A stretch of 64,000 nucleotides of DNA from Candidatus Eisenbergiella merdigallinarum (GCA_019119355.1 DWXE01000040.1:62001-126000); one strand, 5' to 3'. Shown: positions 8,696-18,964, numbered from the stretch's first letter. Notes: a model not told the origin generated them from the letters alone. Numbers and translations are program-made.

Positions 8696-11600
8696 ATGTT
8701 TTTTACCGACAGAAAGCTGGAATGCCGCAGGGACGAACTGAAAAAGTTCAGGTACAGAGACGTGATCAAATACCATGAGTTCGCCGTGCAGGAGGACACA
8801 CAGGGAGCGGTGAACCCCGTGGTCCCGGACGATTTCGAGGGCTGGGATACCCTGAAGATCGAGGACGTCTGGAGGGGGAGGGACCGTTACCTCTGGCTCC
8901 ACCTGGACGTGGAGATTCCCGCCGAATGGGCCGGGAAGCGGGCCGTGGGCGTGTTCGACTTCGGCCTCACCGGAGCCGGCAACAACTCCGGGTTCGAGTC
9001 CATGCTCTACATCGACGGAGAGCCCTTTCAGGGCGTGGATATGAACCATAAGGAAGTCTTTTTCAAAGAGAGCATGTACGGGCGCAGGCTGAGCCTGACC
9101 TTCCGCCTCTGGTCCGGACTGGAGGGCGGCGGCGAGCCCAGGGAGATGCTCCACGAGCTGAAAAAGGCGCAGCTGGGCTGGCTGGATGAGAAGACGGACG
9201 ACCTCTACTACATGTCCTCGGCCGTGCTGGGGACGGTGAAGCAGCTGGCGGAGGAGGATCCCGTCCGCCACAGCCTGCTGACCGGCCTGGACAGGGCCAT
9301 GCACGGGATCGACTGGTCCTGCCCGGGCAGCGACGGCTTTTACGAGTCCGTGGCGCAGGCGGACGATCTGCTCAACGAGATGATCGACGGCATGGATAAG
9401 CGGTCCATGGTGAACGTATACGCGGTGGGGCACACCCACATCGACACGGCCTGGCTGTGGCGCTTAAAGCACACCCGGGAAAAGTGCTCCCGTTCCTTCT
9501 CCACGGTGATGCGCCTGATGGAGATGTTCCCGGAGTACATTTTCCTCCAGACCCAGCCCCAGCTATACGAATACGTGAAGGAGGATTTTCCCGGGCTGTA
9601 CGAGTCCATCCGGGAGCGGGTGAAAGAAGGGCGCTGGGAAGCGGACGGAGCCATGTGGGTGGAGGCGGACTGCAACCTCACCAGCGGCGAGTCCCTGACC
9701 CGCCAGATCCTCCTGGGGAGCCGTTTCATTCAGGAGGAATTCGGGAAGGACGTGCACTATCTCTGGCTGCCGGACGTGTTCGGATATTCCTGGGCCCTGC
9801 CCCAGATCCTGAAAAAATCCGGCATCGACATGTTCATGACCACGAAGATCAGCTGGAACCAGTACAACCGGATGCCCCACGATACCTTCTACTGGAAGGG
9901 CATCGACGGGAGCGAGGTGCTGACGCACTTCATCACCACGCCGGAACCGGACAGCCAGCCGGGCAGCTGGTTTTACACCTACAACGGCCAGCTTCTGCCC
10001 AAAACCGTGAAGGGCGTCTGGGACGCGTACAGCGAGAAGGACATGAACCGGGATCTGCTGATCTCCTACGGCTTCGGAGACGGGGGCGGCGGCGTGAACC
10101 GCGATATGCTGGAGATGCGCAGGCGGCTGGATAAGGTGCCGGGCCTTCCCAATCTGAAGACCTCCACCGCGGGCGAGTACTTCGACAGGCTCAAGGAGAC
10201 GGTGAAGAATACCGATCAGTTCGTGAACACCTGGGACGGGGAGCTGTATCTGGAATACCACCGCGGGACCTACACGAGCCACGCGCACAACAAACGGATG
10301 AACCGGAAGATGGAACTTTTGTACCGGGAAGCGGAGTGGTTTACCGTGATGGACGCCCTCTGCGCCGGAGGGGATCTGTCCCTGGCGCGCCAGGAAAGGC
10401 TGACGGAAGGGTGGAAGCACATCCTCACCGATCAGTTCCACGACATCATCCCCGGATCTTCCATTTTCGAGGTCTATGAGGACAGCCGGAAGGATTACGA
10501 GTTCATCGAGAGCATCGGCCGGGAAGTGGAAGAGGAGTTTTTGAACAGGCGCACGCGGCCGGAGGACTCCGTCTATACGGTGATCAATCCCAACGGGACG
10601 GCTATGGACGGAGCCGTGCTCCTTCCCGGGGAGAGCGGAAGGGCCTTCGCTGCGGACGGGACGCCCCTGAAATCCCAGCGGACGGAGGAAGGTCTCTGGA
10701 TCTGGATGAAGGGAGTGCCTTCCATGGGGACGGCGCAGATCCGCCTGAGCGGGGAAGAAGAAAAGGGCGGCGCGGCGTTCTTCGCGGGGCGCCACGAAAT
10801 CGAAACCCCCTTCTATACCATCAACCTCAACGATTACGGCCAGATCACCAGGCTCTACGACAGGGAATACGGCCGGGACGTCCTTCCGGAGGGGCAGCGG
10901 GCCAACGTCCTGCAGATCTTCGAGGACAAACCGATGGGCAACGACGCCTGGGACATCGACATCTTCTATCAGCAGAAGATGCGGGAGATCACGGAGCTGA
11001 CCGCCTTTACGGTGGAGCAGATCGGCGAAGTCCGGCTGAAGGTGCACATGGAATGGCGGTATATGAATTCCTCGATCCGTCAGGACATGATCCTGTATGC
11101 GGATTCCAGAAGGATCGACTTCGAGACCGAAGTGGATTATCACGAACGCCATCAGCTGCTCAAGGCGGCCTTCCCGGTGGACGTCCGCACCACCTACGGA
11201 ACCTTCGACGTGCAGTACGGCAACGTAAGGCGCCCCAACCACTGGAACACCAGCTGGGATCAGGCGAAGTTCGAGACGGTGGCCCACAGATTCGCGGACC
11301 TTTCCGAGCGCGGCTATGGGGTCAGCCTCTTAAACGACTGCAAATACGGCCATGATGTGAAGGACAACGTGCTGCGCATCACGCTGATCAAGGCGGCGAC
11401 CCACCCGGATCACAGCCAGGATCAGGGCCTGCACCGCTTCACCTATTCCCTGCTGCCCCACGGAGGGGATATCGTGGACGGAGGCACGGTGCGGGAAGCC
11501 TGCAGCCTGAACCAGCCCCTGCGCGCGGTGAAGGGAAGGCTGGAGCTGCCCTTCGAGAGCTTTTTGTCCTTCGATAAGGACTGCGTGGAGCTGGATGCGG

Positions 11601-11812
11601 TGAAGAAGACCGAGGACGGAAAGCGCATCGCGGTGAGATTCCACGACTATACCGGCGGAACCAGCAGGATCCGGGTTCGCCCGGGCTTTTCCTGGAAGCG
11701 TTTCTGCATCGGAGACCTCCGCGAGCGCCCGCTGGAAGACTGGAAGGCGGACCGGGAGATCGCCCTCACCGTGAAACCCTATGAGATCGTGACCATTCTG
11801 TTCGAGCTTTAA
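8696..11812 (+). CDS. GH38 alpha-mannosidase
   Basis: A 1038-residue glycoside hydrolase family 38 enzyme releasing mannose from alpha-mannosides such as N-glycan fragments. The Zn-binding triad is visible as H246, H248 and D250 in GHTHIDTAWLWR, and the catalytic nucleophile is D360 in WLPDVFGYSW. The linker helices (about 520-620) and C-terminal beta domains complete the family layout. Length is typical (850-1050). No signal peptide is present, so it acts in the cytoplasm on imported glycans. An AGGAGG-like site precedes the ATG. The sensor pair and sugar ABC importer downstream suggest it digests what they import; a GH125 mannosidase lies at 56268-57557. Confidence 0.93.
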   Translation: MFFTDRKLECRRDELKKFRYRDVIKYHEFAVQEDTQGAVNPVVPDDFEGWDTLKIEDVWRGRDRYLWLHLDVEIPAEWAGKRAVGVFDFGLTGAGNNSGFESMLYIDGEPFQGVDMNHKEVFFKESMYGRRLSLTFRLWSGLEGGGEPREMLHELKKAQLGWLDEKTDDLYYMSSAVLGTVKQLAEEDPVRHSLLTGLDRAMHGIDWSCPGSDGFYESVAQADDLLNEMIDGMDKRSMVNVYAVGHTHIDTAWLWRLKHTREKCSRSFSTVMRLMEMFPEYIFLQTQPQLYEYVKEDFPGLYESIRERVKEGRWEADGAMWVEADCNLTSGESLTRQILLGSRFIQEEFGKDVHYLWLPDVFGYSWALPQILKKSGIDMFMTTKISWNQYNRMPHDTFYWKGIDGSEVLTHFITTPEPDSQPGSWFYTYNGQLLPKTVKGVWDAYSEKDMNRDLLISYGFGDGGGGVNRDMLEMRRRLDKVPGLPNLKTSTAGEYFDRLKETVKNTDQFVNTWDGELYLEYHRGTYTSHAHNKRMNRKMELLYREAEWFTVMDALCAGGDLSLARQERLTEGWKHILTDQFHDIIPGSSIFEVYEDSRKDYEFIESIGREVEEEFLNRRTRPEDSVYTVINPNGTAMDGAVLLPGESGRAFAADGTPLKSQRTEEGLWIWMKGVPSMGTAQIRLSGEEEKGGAAFFAGRHEIETPFYTINLNDYGQITRLYDREYGRDVLPEGQRANVLQIFEDKPMGNDAWDIDIFYQQKMREITELTAFTVEQIGEVRLKVHMEWRYMNSSIRQDMILYADSRRIDFETEVDYHERHQLLKAAFPVDVRTTYGTFDVQYGNVRRPNHWNTSWDQAKFETVAHRFADLSERGYGVSLLNDCKYGHDVKDNVLRITLIKAATHPDHSQDQGLHRFTYSLLPHGGDIVDGGTVREACSLNQPLRAVKGRLELPFESFLSFDKDCVELDAVKKTEDGKRIAVRFHDYTGGTSRIRVRPGFSWKRFCIGDLRERPLEDWKADREIALTVKPYEIVTILFEL

Positions 11813-11816
11813 AGCG

Positions 11817-11844
11817 GAGACCGTCGCATTGCGGCGGTCTCTTT
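11817..11844 (+). terminator. Terminator-like hairpin after GH38
   Basis: GAGACCG pairs with CGGTCTC around a small CGC/GCG inner stem, followed by TTT. The T-tract is short, so termination may be partial. Confidence 0.5.
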
Positions 11845-11871
11845 GCGCGATACGCCCGGAGGGCGACCGCC

Positions 11872-11982
11872 GTGCTTGCACGGGCGGGCATCCGACGGGC
11901 AACGGACATCGAGCGGCTATGCCGCGAGATGCCCGGGGTATCGCGGAAACGGCGCTGGATCAAAAAAATGTGCTCCCCATGA
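11872..11982 (+). CDS. Short basic ORF, possibly a remnant
   Basis: A GTG-initiated 36-codon frame (VLARAGIRRATDIERLCREM at the start) rich in Arg/Lys, in the gap before the YesM-like kinase. No ribosome site is visible. The text resembles the start of a GNAT-type or helical protein but is too short to assign. It is probably a decayed fragment. Confidence 0.15.
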   Translation: MLARAGIRRATDIERLCREMPGVSRKRRWIKKMCSP

Positions 11983-11989
11983 CGAAATA

Positions 11990-11998
11990 TGCTATACT
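11990..11998 (+). promoter_or_regulatory. Extended -10 element before the sensor kinase
   Basis: TGC-TATACT gives an extended -10 without a clear -35. It lies 28 bases upstream of the kinase start and could give the two-component genes their own transcript after the GH38 hairpin. Confidence 0.4.
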
Positions 11999-12025
11999 GT
12001 AGAAAACGGCAGAATCGAGGGAGTT

Positions 12026-13738
12026 ATGAGAAAAGGATCCAGACATTTTTACAGAAGGCTGCTGCTGGTGTATACGGCGATTCTGGTCGGCGTGGTGGCG
12101 CTGCTGGTTCTGTACTTCATCTCGGAGCTCAGGCAGCAGGCCCGGGATACGAACCTGGAATATATGGAAATGGAAGGGACGGAGGGAAGGGAATACATCC
12201 TGCAGTCCATGGAGGACGCGGACCATATCCACAGCTCCCTCTACAATTCCTACGATGAGATCAACGATCTGTGCCACTATCTTTCCGACGAAATCAACAG
12301 CTACATGGAATACCGCCTGGATAATTACAGCGGGAATACGTCGGTATCCTACTGGGGAATCGAGGATTTCATGTCCAGAATGTTCGTCAATTACAGCCAG
12401 GTTTCCAGCATGAGCGTTTACAGCGACGCCCAGAAGATCCGCACCGTCTATGAGAAGGACGGAACCAGCCGCCGCATATACGAGCCGGAGGATTCCGGAA
12501 GCGGCGAAGGGGAAAGCGGGGAAAAGGGAAAGCTGGCGGCCCGCAGGGAACTGCGGGACCCGGCCTCGCTGCAGGAAATCGGCTGGATCGAGATGGAATT
12601 TTCCACGGAAAAGTTTCAGGATATCGTGGCCTTTTACGAATGCGCGCAGATGCTGGTGCTGGATGAGGCAGGCAGGGCGGTTTACAGCTCGACTCCCGGG
12701 CTGGAAGAGCTGGCCGGGATCGGGGAAAGGGAGCTGGAGCGGGACTACGGCTTTTTTTGCTGGGAGGGCGAGACCGACGACTATCGGGTGCTCACCCTTT
12801 TGGCGAAGCGGGAAGCCCAGCACATCCCCGTCTGGAGCTTCCTGGCGGTCCTGGTTTTGGGCGCGGTATCGGTGGTGATCGGGGAAATCGGCATCCACTT
12901 CTATCTGAGCGGGATCATGCGCCGGCTCAACGCCATCGTGGACGGGATGGAGAACGTCAAAGCGGGCGATCTCAATACCCGGATTCCCTGCGGGGAGAAG
13001 GAGGACGAGCTGGACATCATCGCGGACAACTTCAACCGGATGTGCGAGGATCTGGACGCGTACATCAAAAAGAGCTACCTGGCGGAGATCGAGCAGAAAA
13101 ACGCGGAGATGGCCGCCCTCCAGAGCCAGATCAACCCGCATTTTTTGTATAATACGCTGGAGGCCATCCGCATGAAGGCCATCTGCAACGGAGACCGGGA
13201 AGTGGGCCGGATGCTCTACAGCATGGCGGCCATGTTCCAGAGCCAGCTGAAGGCGGCGGACGTGATCGTGCTGGCCCAGGAGCTGCACTACAGCAAGAAA
13301 TATATGGAGCTGTTCGAATTCCGCTATCACGACAAATTCCGGTGGGAAGTCAACTGCGAAGAGCGGTTTTTGCAGGTGCCCATCATCAAATTCGTGATTC
13401 AGCCGGTTCTGGAAAACTACTTCGCCCACGGCATCCGCCTGGAGTCGGATACGAACTTCGTCAGCCTGACGGTCCGGGAAAACGGCGCCTTTATGGAAAT
13501 CGATGTGACGGATAACGGCAGGGGGATGACGGAGGAACAGAGGGAGGCCAAAAACGAAGCGCTGGAGGCGGACGAGTTCGATTCCCACAAATCCATGGGT
13601 CTTGCGAACGTGAACCGCCGCCTGCGGGCGGTATACGGGCCGGAATGCGGTCTCATGCTGCGCCCGGGCATCGACGGCGGGCTGACGGTGACGATCCGGT
13701 TTCGGAAGGAAGAAGAGGAAAGGGGGGATCTGGAATGA
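12026..13738 (+). CDS. YesM-type sensor histidine kinase
   Basis: A 570-residue membrane kinase of the sugar-linked YesM family. It has a transmembrane segment at about 10-32, an extracytoplasmic sensor domain to about 270, a second membrane segment near 272-298, then HAMP (MENVKAGDLNTRI). The His_kinase domain carries phospho-acceptor H372 in QINPHFLYNTLE, and the HATPase domain has N-box IQPVLENYFAHG and DNGRGM. ATG 12026 was chosen for the preceding GGGAG site and because translation then begins just before the first membrane helix. It overlaps the response regulator by ATGA. It probably senses an extracellular glycan or a loaded binding protein and controls the adjacent ABC importer. Confidence 0.92.
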   Translation: MRKGSRHFYRRLLLVYTAILVGVVALLVLYFISELRQQARDTNLEYMEMEGTEGREYILQSMEDADHIHSSLYNSYDEINDLCHYLSDEINSYMEYRLDNYSGNTSVSYWGIEDFMSRMFVNYSQVSSMSVYSDAQKIRTVYEKDGTSRRIYEPEDSGSGEGESGEKGKLAARRELRDPASLQEIGWIEMEFSTEKFQDIVAFYECAQMLVLDEAGRAVYSSTPGLEELAGIGERELERDYGFFCWEGETDDYRVLTLLAKREAQHIPVWSFLAVLVLGAVSVVIGEIGIHFYLSGIMRRLNAIVDGMENVKAGDLNTRIPCGEKEDELDIIADNFNRMCEDLDAYIKKSYLAEIEQKNAEMAALQSQINPHFLYNTLEAIRMKAICNGDREVGRMLYSMAAMFQSQLKAADVIVLAQELHYSKKYMELFEFRYHDKFRWEVNCEERFLQVPIIKFVIQPVLENYFAHGIRLESDTNFVSLTVRENGAFMEIDVTDNGRGMTEEQREAKNEALEADEFDSHKSMGLANVNRRLRAVYGPECGLMLRPGIDGGLTVTIRFRKEEEERGDLE

Positions 13739-15252
13739 GAAAGGTCATGTTGGTGGAGGATGAGGACTTTATCCTGCAGGGGCTGGAGAACATCATCGAC
13801 TGGGAGGAGCTGGACCTTTCCATCATCCATAAGGCGCACAACGGGCAGGAGGCGCTGAACATGCAGGAGGAAGAGCGGGCGGACATCATCGTGACCGATG
13901 TGTGCATGCCGCTGATGGACGGCCTGCAGCTGCTGGAGAAGGTCCGGGAAACGGATCCGGAGGCGCGGTTCATCATCCTCACCGGGTACAACGAATTCGA
14001 GTACGCCAGAGCGGCCATCCGGATGGATGTTGAGGACTACATCTTAAAGCCCATCGACGAGGAGGAGCTGATCAAGGCCCTGAAAAACTGCGTTCTGCGC
14101 CTTCAGAAAATCGAGGCCCAGCGCACGGAGCAGATCGACGAGAAGGTGGAATTTCTGCATTTTCTGGAAGGTGGCATGGACGGCGACGCCCGCCGGCGCT
14201 ATCTGGAGGAAAACGGGATCCGCCTGTCCGCAAAATCCGCCAGCGCAGCCGTAGTCCGGGTGGATCTGGCCACCCTGGGGGAATACAGAATCACGGAAGT
14301 GCTCCGCTACCTGGGGGCCAGGAAGGTGGACGGGGACGTGACCGTGCGCCATCTGGGCGGCAACGACATCCTGCTGCTGCTGTGCCTGAACGAAAAGCTT
14401 CCCCAGCGCATGGAGTGGTTTTGGAACCTGCAAAACGAGCTGGAAATCGATCTGGGCGTCCGCACCTTCTTCACCGTATCGGAGGAATTTACGCAGCTGG
14501 AGGGGCTGCCGGAAGTCTACCGCACGGTTCAGAAGATGCAGAGATACCTTCTGATCGACGGATACGGCAGCTGCGTGGACGAGGCCCATCTGAAAAACCG
14601 CACCAGCGAGGACGCGGTGATCGACCGGGAGAAGTTCGTGCGCCTGGTGGTCAGCAAGGATATCGGGGCGGCCCGGCAGTACGTGGAGGACCTGTTCATC
14701 AACAACATGAAGAAGGATGCCTCGGTTGACGTGCTCTATCAGATCGCCGTCCGGATCGCCCTGATCCTGCAGGAAATCCGTTCCGAGTACAATCTGACGG
14801 GGGAAGGCAGGGGCCTTTCGGACGTCATCGACGGAATCTATCAGGCCGAGGATCTGTTTTCCGTCAAGGCGCTGTTCCTTTCGGAAATCACGGATATCAT
14901 TTCGTGGCTGAATACGGAAAACGCCCAGTACACCCCGGTGGTGCGCCAGATCATGGCGGAGGTGAAAAAGAATTTCAGGAACGACATGAATCTGAAGACG
15001 CTGGCCTATAAGTACCATATGAATACATCCTATCTGGGGCAGATTTTTCAGAAAGAGGTGGGATGCCCCTTTTCCCAGTATCTCAACAACGTCAGAAACG
15101 ATGTGGCGAAAAGGCTGATCCTCACCACGAACATGAGGATCAACGACGTGGCAAAAGAGGTGGGATATTCGGATACCAGCTATTTTTACCGGAAGTTCAA
15201 ACAGAGCTACGGGGTGTCCCCGGCCGCCATGAGAGAGATGAAACAGTACTGA
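13735..15252 (+). CDS. YesN-type AraC-family response regulator
   Basis: A 505-residue regulator, partner of the YesM-like kinase. The receiver domain (1-120) has acidic residues EDED and phospho-acceptor D55 in VTDVCMPLMDG, with conserved lysine in ILKPID. A middle helical region (about 140-390) is typical of YesN proteins. The C-terminal AraC-type double helix-turn-helix (about 405-500) includes NLKTLAYKYHMNTSYLGQIF and VGYSDTSYFYRKFKQ. It most likely activates the solute-binding protein and permease genes immediately downstream. Confidence 0.93.
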   Translation: MRKVMLVEDEDFILQGLENIIDWEELDLSIIHKAHNGQEALNMQEEERADIIVTDVCMPLMDGLQLLEKVRETDPEARFIILTGYNEFEYARAAIRMDVEDYILKPIDEEELIKALKNCVLRLQKIEAQRTEQIDEKVEFLHFLEGGMDGDARRRYLEENGIRLSAKSASAAVVRVDLATLGEYRITEVLRYLGARKVDGDVTVRHLGGNDILLLLCLNEKLPQRMEWFWNLQNELEIDLGVRTFFTVSEEFTQLEGLPEVYRTVQKMQRYLLIDGYGSCVDEAHLKNRTSEDAVIDREKFVRLVVSKDIGAARQYVEDLFINNMKKDASVDVLYQIAVRIALILQEIRSEYNLTGEGRGLSDVIDGIYQAEDLFSVKALFLSEITDIISWLNTENAQYTPVVRQIMAEVKKNFRNDMNLKTLAYKYHMNTSYLGQIFQKEVGCPFSQYLNNVRNDVAKRLILTTNMRINDVAKEVGYSDTSYFYRKFKQSYGVSPAAMREMKQY

Positions 15253-15272
15253 TATTTGTGCATATTGGATAG

Positions 15273-15330
15273 AAAAAACGCCGTTTTTGCGGAATCCGGC
15301 CCCGGAATCCTGTGAAGAGGGCGTTTTTTT
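15273..15330 (+). terminator. Terminator after the response regulator
   Basis: AAAAAACGCC pairs with GGCGTTTTTT across a GC-rich interior, ending in a run of seven T. It separates the regulator genes from the transport genes, which implies an internal promoter in 15331-15528. That AT-rich gap (about 200 bp) shows no consensus sigma-A promoter by eye, consistent with activator-dependent transcription. Confidence 0.6.
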
Positions 15331-15528
15331 CATGCCATTTGGCGGGGAATATACGGATTATACAAATAAAATTAAAATTTTTATAAACAACCATAAAAAG
15401 TACATGAAACCTATAAGTTTTTAACTATATGAACGGGGACCGTTTTGTTAAGATGGAAGCATCCAGTAAGGCGTTGGCAGGGAAACTGCACAGAGGAAGC
15501 TGTTCAAAATGTGGGTACAGGGGGAAAA

Positions 15529-17019
15529 ATGAAAGACAGCAGAGGAAAACGTCGAAAGCTGGCGGCCGCGGCGCTCATCGTCCTTTTGTCGGTTCTGACA
15601 GGATGTGAAGAGGAGCAACGGACAGCGGCCGTTCAGTCTGAACCGGTACACCTGATCTGGTATCAGATCGGTGCCGAGCAGCCGGACGGCGATCTCGTGG
15701 AGGCGCAGGTAAACGCCTACACCAGGGAAAAAATCGGCGTTACGGTGGAAATCAGGCCGATCAACTTCAACGACTACAATTCCAGGATGAGGAGCATTAT
15801 CAATACGGGAGCGCGGTGGGATCTGGCATTTTCCAGTTCCTGGGCGAACGATTATCTGGAGATCGCCCAGAAGGGCGCGCTGCTTTCCCTGAACGATCTG
15901 CTCCCCGATTATGGAGAAGGGCTGCTGGAGGAGATCGACGACAGGTTCTGGAAGGCGGCGACGATCAACGGGGAGATTTACGGGGTTCCGTCGCAGAAGG
16001 AGATCGGCAGCATGCCGATGTGGGTGTTTACAAAAGAATATGTGGATAAGTACGATATTCCATATGAAGACATCCATACGCTGGAGGATCTGGAGCCGTG
16101 GCTTGCGCTGATTGCCGAAAAGGAGCCGGACGTTGTCCCGCTATATCTGACGGGCGATTTCAGTGCCCCGACTTACATGGATAAAATTATCGATCCTGTC
16201 GGTATCGAATATGGAGACGAGACGCTGACGGTAAAAAACGTGTTTGAAACGGAGCGGATGCAGGAGACGCTCAGGACGCTGCACCGCTATTTTCAGGCAG
16301 GTTACATCAATCCGGACGCGGCGGTGGCCAGAGACGACAGGACAGTGAAGCGGTTTGTCACAAAGGGGGACGGGCAGCCCTACGCGGAAACGATATGGAG
16401 CAACGCGCTGGGGTACGAGGTGGTGGCTTCCCAGATCATGGAAACGCAGATCACCAACGCCTCGGCCAGAGGGGCTCTGACCGTGATCTCCAGGGATTGT
16501 GAAAACCCGCAGAAGGCTGTCGAATTTCTGAATCTGGTCAACACAGATCTGTATCTGAGAAATCTGCTCAATTACGGGATTGAGGGCGTGCATTATACGA
16601 AGGTCCCGGCTGAGCCGCAGGAGCTGGAACGGTGCGAAGGAAAGCGCTACATCTACGACTGCAAGGCGCACCTGCTGGATAACAGCGGGTACTCCGTATC
16701 CTATTATGTGCAGGGCGGACTGTTTTCCACCTGGGTGCCGGACACGGACCCGCTGGACAAATGGGATACGTTCGTTACATACAACCGCGATTCCGTGGAG
16801 GCGCCCACCTTTGGCTTCGACTTCGACGCCAAAGCCGTGCAGAACCAGATTTCCAACTTCCGCATCATCCTGGACGAATACGGCCCCGCCCTGTATACGG
16901 GCAGCGTGGATCCGGATGTCTATGTCCCGAGGCTCATCGAAAAGCTGGAGGAGAACGGCATACAGGATGTGATTGACGAGATGCAGAGGCAGATCGATTC
17001 CTGGCGCGAATCTCTGTAA
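15529..17019 (+). CDS. Extracellular solute-binding lipoprotein (sugar ABC), copy 1
   Basis: A 496-residue family 1-type oligosaccharide-binding protein. A lipoprotein signal ends in the lipobox LLSVLTGC (Cys at about residue 25), so it is anchored outside the membrane. The rest follows the LplA/YtcQ pattern (WYQIGAEQPDGDLVEAQVN, DLAFSSSWANDYL, GVPSQKEIGSMPMWV). ATG 15529 is preceded by a GGGGG site; in-frame codons upstream lack a signal peptide. It delivers ligand to the LplB/LplC-type permeases just downstream. A paralogue at 19006-20502 closes the cluster, so the system has two receptors. The ATPase is not encoded here and is probably a shared MsmX-type protein. Confidence 0.9.
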   Translation: MKDSRGKRRKLAAAALIVLLSVLTGCEEEQRTAAVQSEPVHLIWYQIGAEQPDGDLVEAQVNAYTREKIGVTVEIRPINFNDYNSRMRSIINTGARWDLAFSSSWANDYLEIAQKGALLSLNDLLPDYGEGLLEEIDDRFWKAATINGEIYGVPSQKEIGSMPMWVFTKEYVDKYDIPYEDIHTLEDLEPWLALIAEKEPDVVPLYLTGDFSAPTYMDKIIDPVGIEYGDETLTVKNVFETERMQETLRTLHRYFQAGYINPDAAVARDDRTVKRFVTKGDGQPYAETIWSNALGYEVVASQIMETQITNASARGALTVISRDCENPQKAVEFLNLVNTDLYLRNLLNYGIEGVHYTKVPAEPQELERCEGKRYIYDCKAHLLDNSGYSVSYYVQGGLFSTWVPDTDPLDKWDTFVTYNRDSVEAPTFGFDFDAKAVQNQISNFRIILDEYGPALYTGSVDPDVYVPRLIEKLEENGIQDVIDEMQRQIDSWRESL

Positions 17020-17047
17020 TTCCGACAGAAAAAAGGAGGGGTAAAAA

Positions 17048-18007
17048 ATGAGCAAAGCTGCTGCACCGAACAGAAAGAAGAAAGACAGGTGGGCGAAGCG
17101 GGATACCGAGCTGACGATCCTGACGCTCCCCACCGTCATCTGGTACATCTGTTTCTGTTACTTCCCGATGTTCGGTATTCTGATGGCGTTTAAGAACTTC
17201 AAGATCGTGGACGCGACCAAGAACTTCTTTTACAACCTGCTTCAGAGCGAATGGAACGGGGTGGATAACTTCCGCTTCCTGTTCACGTCCGGCTCCGGCG
17301 CGCTGGTCGTAAAGCTGACGCTGCTGTACAATATCGTCTTCATCATCCTGGGCGTGGTCGTACCCGTGTGCCTGTCCCTGATGATGAGCCAGCTGTACAG
17401 CAAGAGGTTCGGCAAAGTCTGCCAGACCTTCATGTTCCTGCCCTATTTCATGTCCTGGGTCGTGGTCACCTACTTCGTGTTCGCGTTCTTAAGCCCGGAC
17501 AAAGGTCTGGTGAACTCCGTTCTGACCAGCATGGGCAAGGATCCCGTCAGCTGGTATCAGACGCCCAAATACTGGCCGGCCATGCTGATTTTCTTAAGCC
17601 AGTGGAAAGGCATGGGCTACGGCATGGTGGTCTATCTCGCGACCATCACGGGCATCGACGGTACGCTGTATGAAGCGGCGATGATCGACGGCGCCACGAA
17701 ATTCCAGCAGGCGGTCAAGATCACGCTTCCGCTGATGAAACCCGTCATCATCATGATGTTCATCCTGGCCATGGGCGGACTGGTCCGAAGCGATTTCGGT
17801 CTTTTCTACCAGGTGCCCAAAGCATCCGACTCCCTGTACACCGTAACGGAAACCATCGACGTATTCATTTACAAGATGATCAAAACGCAGCCGAATCCGA
17901 ACATGGGTTCCGCGGCCTCCTTCCTGCAGTCCGTCCTGGGGTGCGCCCTGATTTTGACCAGCAACTGGATTGTGAAGAAGGTGGACAGCGACAGCGCGAT
18001 TATTTAA
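17048..18007 (+). CDS. Sugar ABC permease, LplB type
   Basis: A 319-residue inner-membrane permease with about six helices, preceded by an AGGAGGGG ribosome site. The EAA loop that contacts the ATPase is visible as YEAAMIDGATKFQQAVKITL near residues 208-227. The N-terminal cytoplasmic extension is typical of LplB. It lies 28 bases after binding protein 1 and 15 bases before the partner permease, and forms a heterodimer with it. Substrate inferred as mannoside oligosaccharides from the linked GH38. Confidence 0.93.
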   Translation: MSKAAAPNRKKKDRWAKRDTELTILTLPTVIWYICFCYFPMFGILMAFKNFKIVDATKNFFYNLLQSEWNGVDNFRFLFTSGSGALVVKLTLLYNIVFIILGVVVPVCLSLMMSQLYSKRFGKVCQTFMFLPYFMSWVVVTYFVFAFLSPDKGLVNSVLTSMGKDPVSWYQTPKYWPAMLIFLSQWKGMGYGMVVYLATITGIDGTLYEAAMIDGATKFQQAVKITLPLMKPVIIMMFILAMGGLVRSDFGLFYQVPKASDSLYTVTETIDVFIYKMIKTQPNPNMGSAASFLQSVLGCALILTSNWIVKKVDSDSAII

Positions 18008-18022
18008 GGGGGTGCGGAAACA

Positions 18023-18964
18023 ATGCAGAAAACAAGACCGAAGGCGATGAAGGAGCCGGAAATTTTATCGAGGATCAACCGGGTCAAGCCGGTGACCAAC
18101 TTCATTTTCAGCGCGATCTTCGCGATCCTGGCGCTGACCTGTATCGTACCGGCGATTTTTATCGTCATCATTTCCTTCTCCAGCATGGACAGCATCAACC
18201 AGATCGGCTATTCCTTTAAGCCGGTTTCCTGGTCGCTGGATGCCTATGTCTACCTGTGGAACAACCGGTCGATGATCGGAACGGCCTTCCTGGTGTCCGT
18301 ATTCGTCACCATCATGGGTACCCTGCTGAGCCTGTTTCTGACCGCGGCCATGGGGTATTCCCTGTCCCGCAGCAACTACAAGCTGAAGGGCCTGTATACG
18401 ACCATCGTATTCATCCCCATGGTGTTCGGCGGCGGTCTGGTAGCTACCTACAACGTGTACACGTCCGTGCTGCACATATCGGACAGCCTGCTGGTGCTGA
18501 TCCTGCCTCTGGCGGTTTCGTCCTTCAACGTCATCATCTGTAAGACGTTCTTCAAGACGACGATCCCGCAGTCCATTCTGGAATCGGCGGAAATCGACGG
18601 CGCGTCCCAGATGCGCACGTACTTCACCATCGTGCTTCCGATCTCCAAGCCCCTGCTGGCGACGATCGGGATCCTGCAGAGCTTCTCTTACTGGAACGAC
18701 TGGTTTTTGTCCCTGATGTACATCAACAACCCGAAGCTGTATTCCCTGCAGGCGGTGCTGATGAGCGTGGAGAAAAACATCGAGTTCCTGGCGCAGAACG
18801 CCGATACGATGGGAGCGTCCATCGCGGCGTATGCGACGAGCATGCCCAAAGAGCCCATGCGTATGGCCATGGCGGTGCTGATCGTGGCGCCCATCGCCTG
18901 TGCGTATCCGTTCTTCCAGCAGTATTTCGTGTCCGGTCTGACGATCGGCTCCGTAAAAGAGTAA
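18023..18964 (+). CDS. Sugar ABC permease, LplC/YtcP type
   Basis: A 313-residue permease, second half of the importer pore. About six membrane segments are visible, and the EAA loop reads ILESAEIDGASQMRTYFTIV around residues 190-209. The C-terminus FFQQYFVSGLTIGSVKE is the characteristic ending of CUT1 permeases. The ribosome site AGGGGGTG precedes the ATG. It is co-transcribed with the LplB-type gene and followed by binding protein 2. Confidence 0.93.
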   Translation: MQKTRPKAMKEPEILSRINRVKPVTNFIFSAIFAILALTCIVPAIFIVIISFSSMDSINQIGYSFKPVSWSLDAYVYLWNNRSMIGTAFLVSVFVTIMGTLLSLFLTAAMGYSLSRSNYKLKGLYTTIVFIPMVFGGGLVATYNVYTSVLHISDSLLVLILPLAVSSFNVIICKTFFKTTIPQSILESAEIDGASQMRTYFTIVLPISKPLLATIGILQSFSYWNDWFLSLMYINNPKLYSLQAVLMSVEKNIEFLAQNADTMGASIAAYATSMPKEPMRMAMAVLIVAPIACAYPFFQQYFVSGLTIGSVKE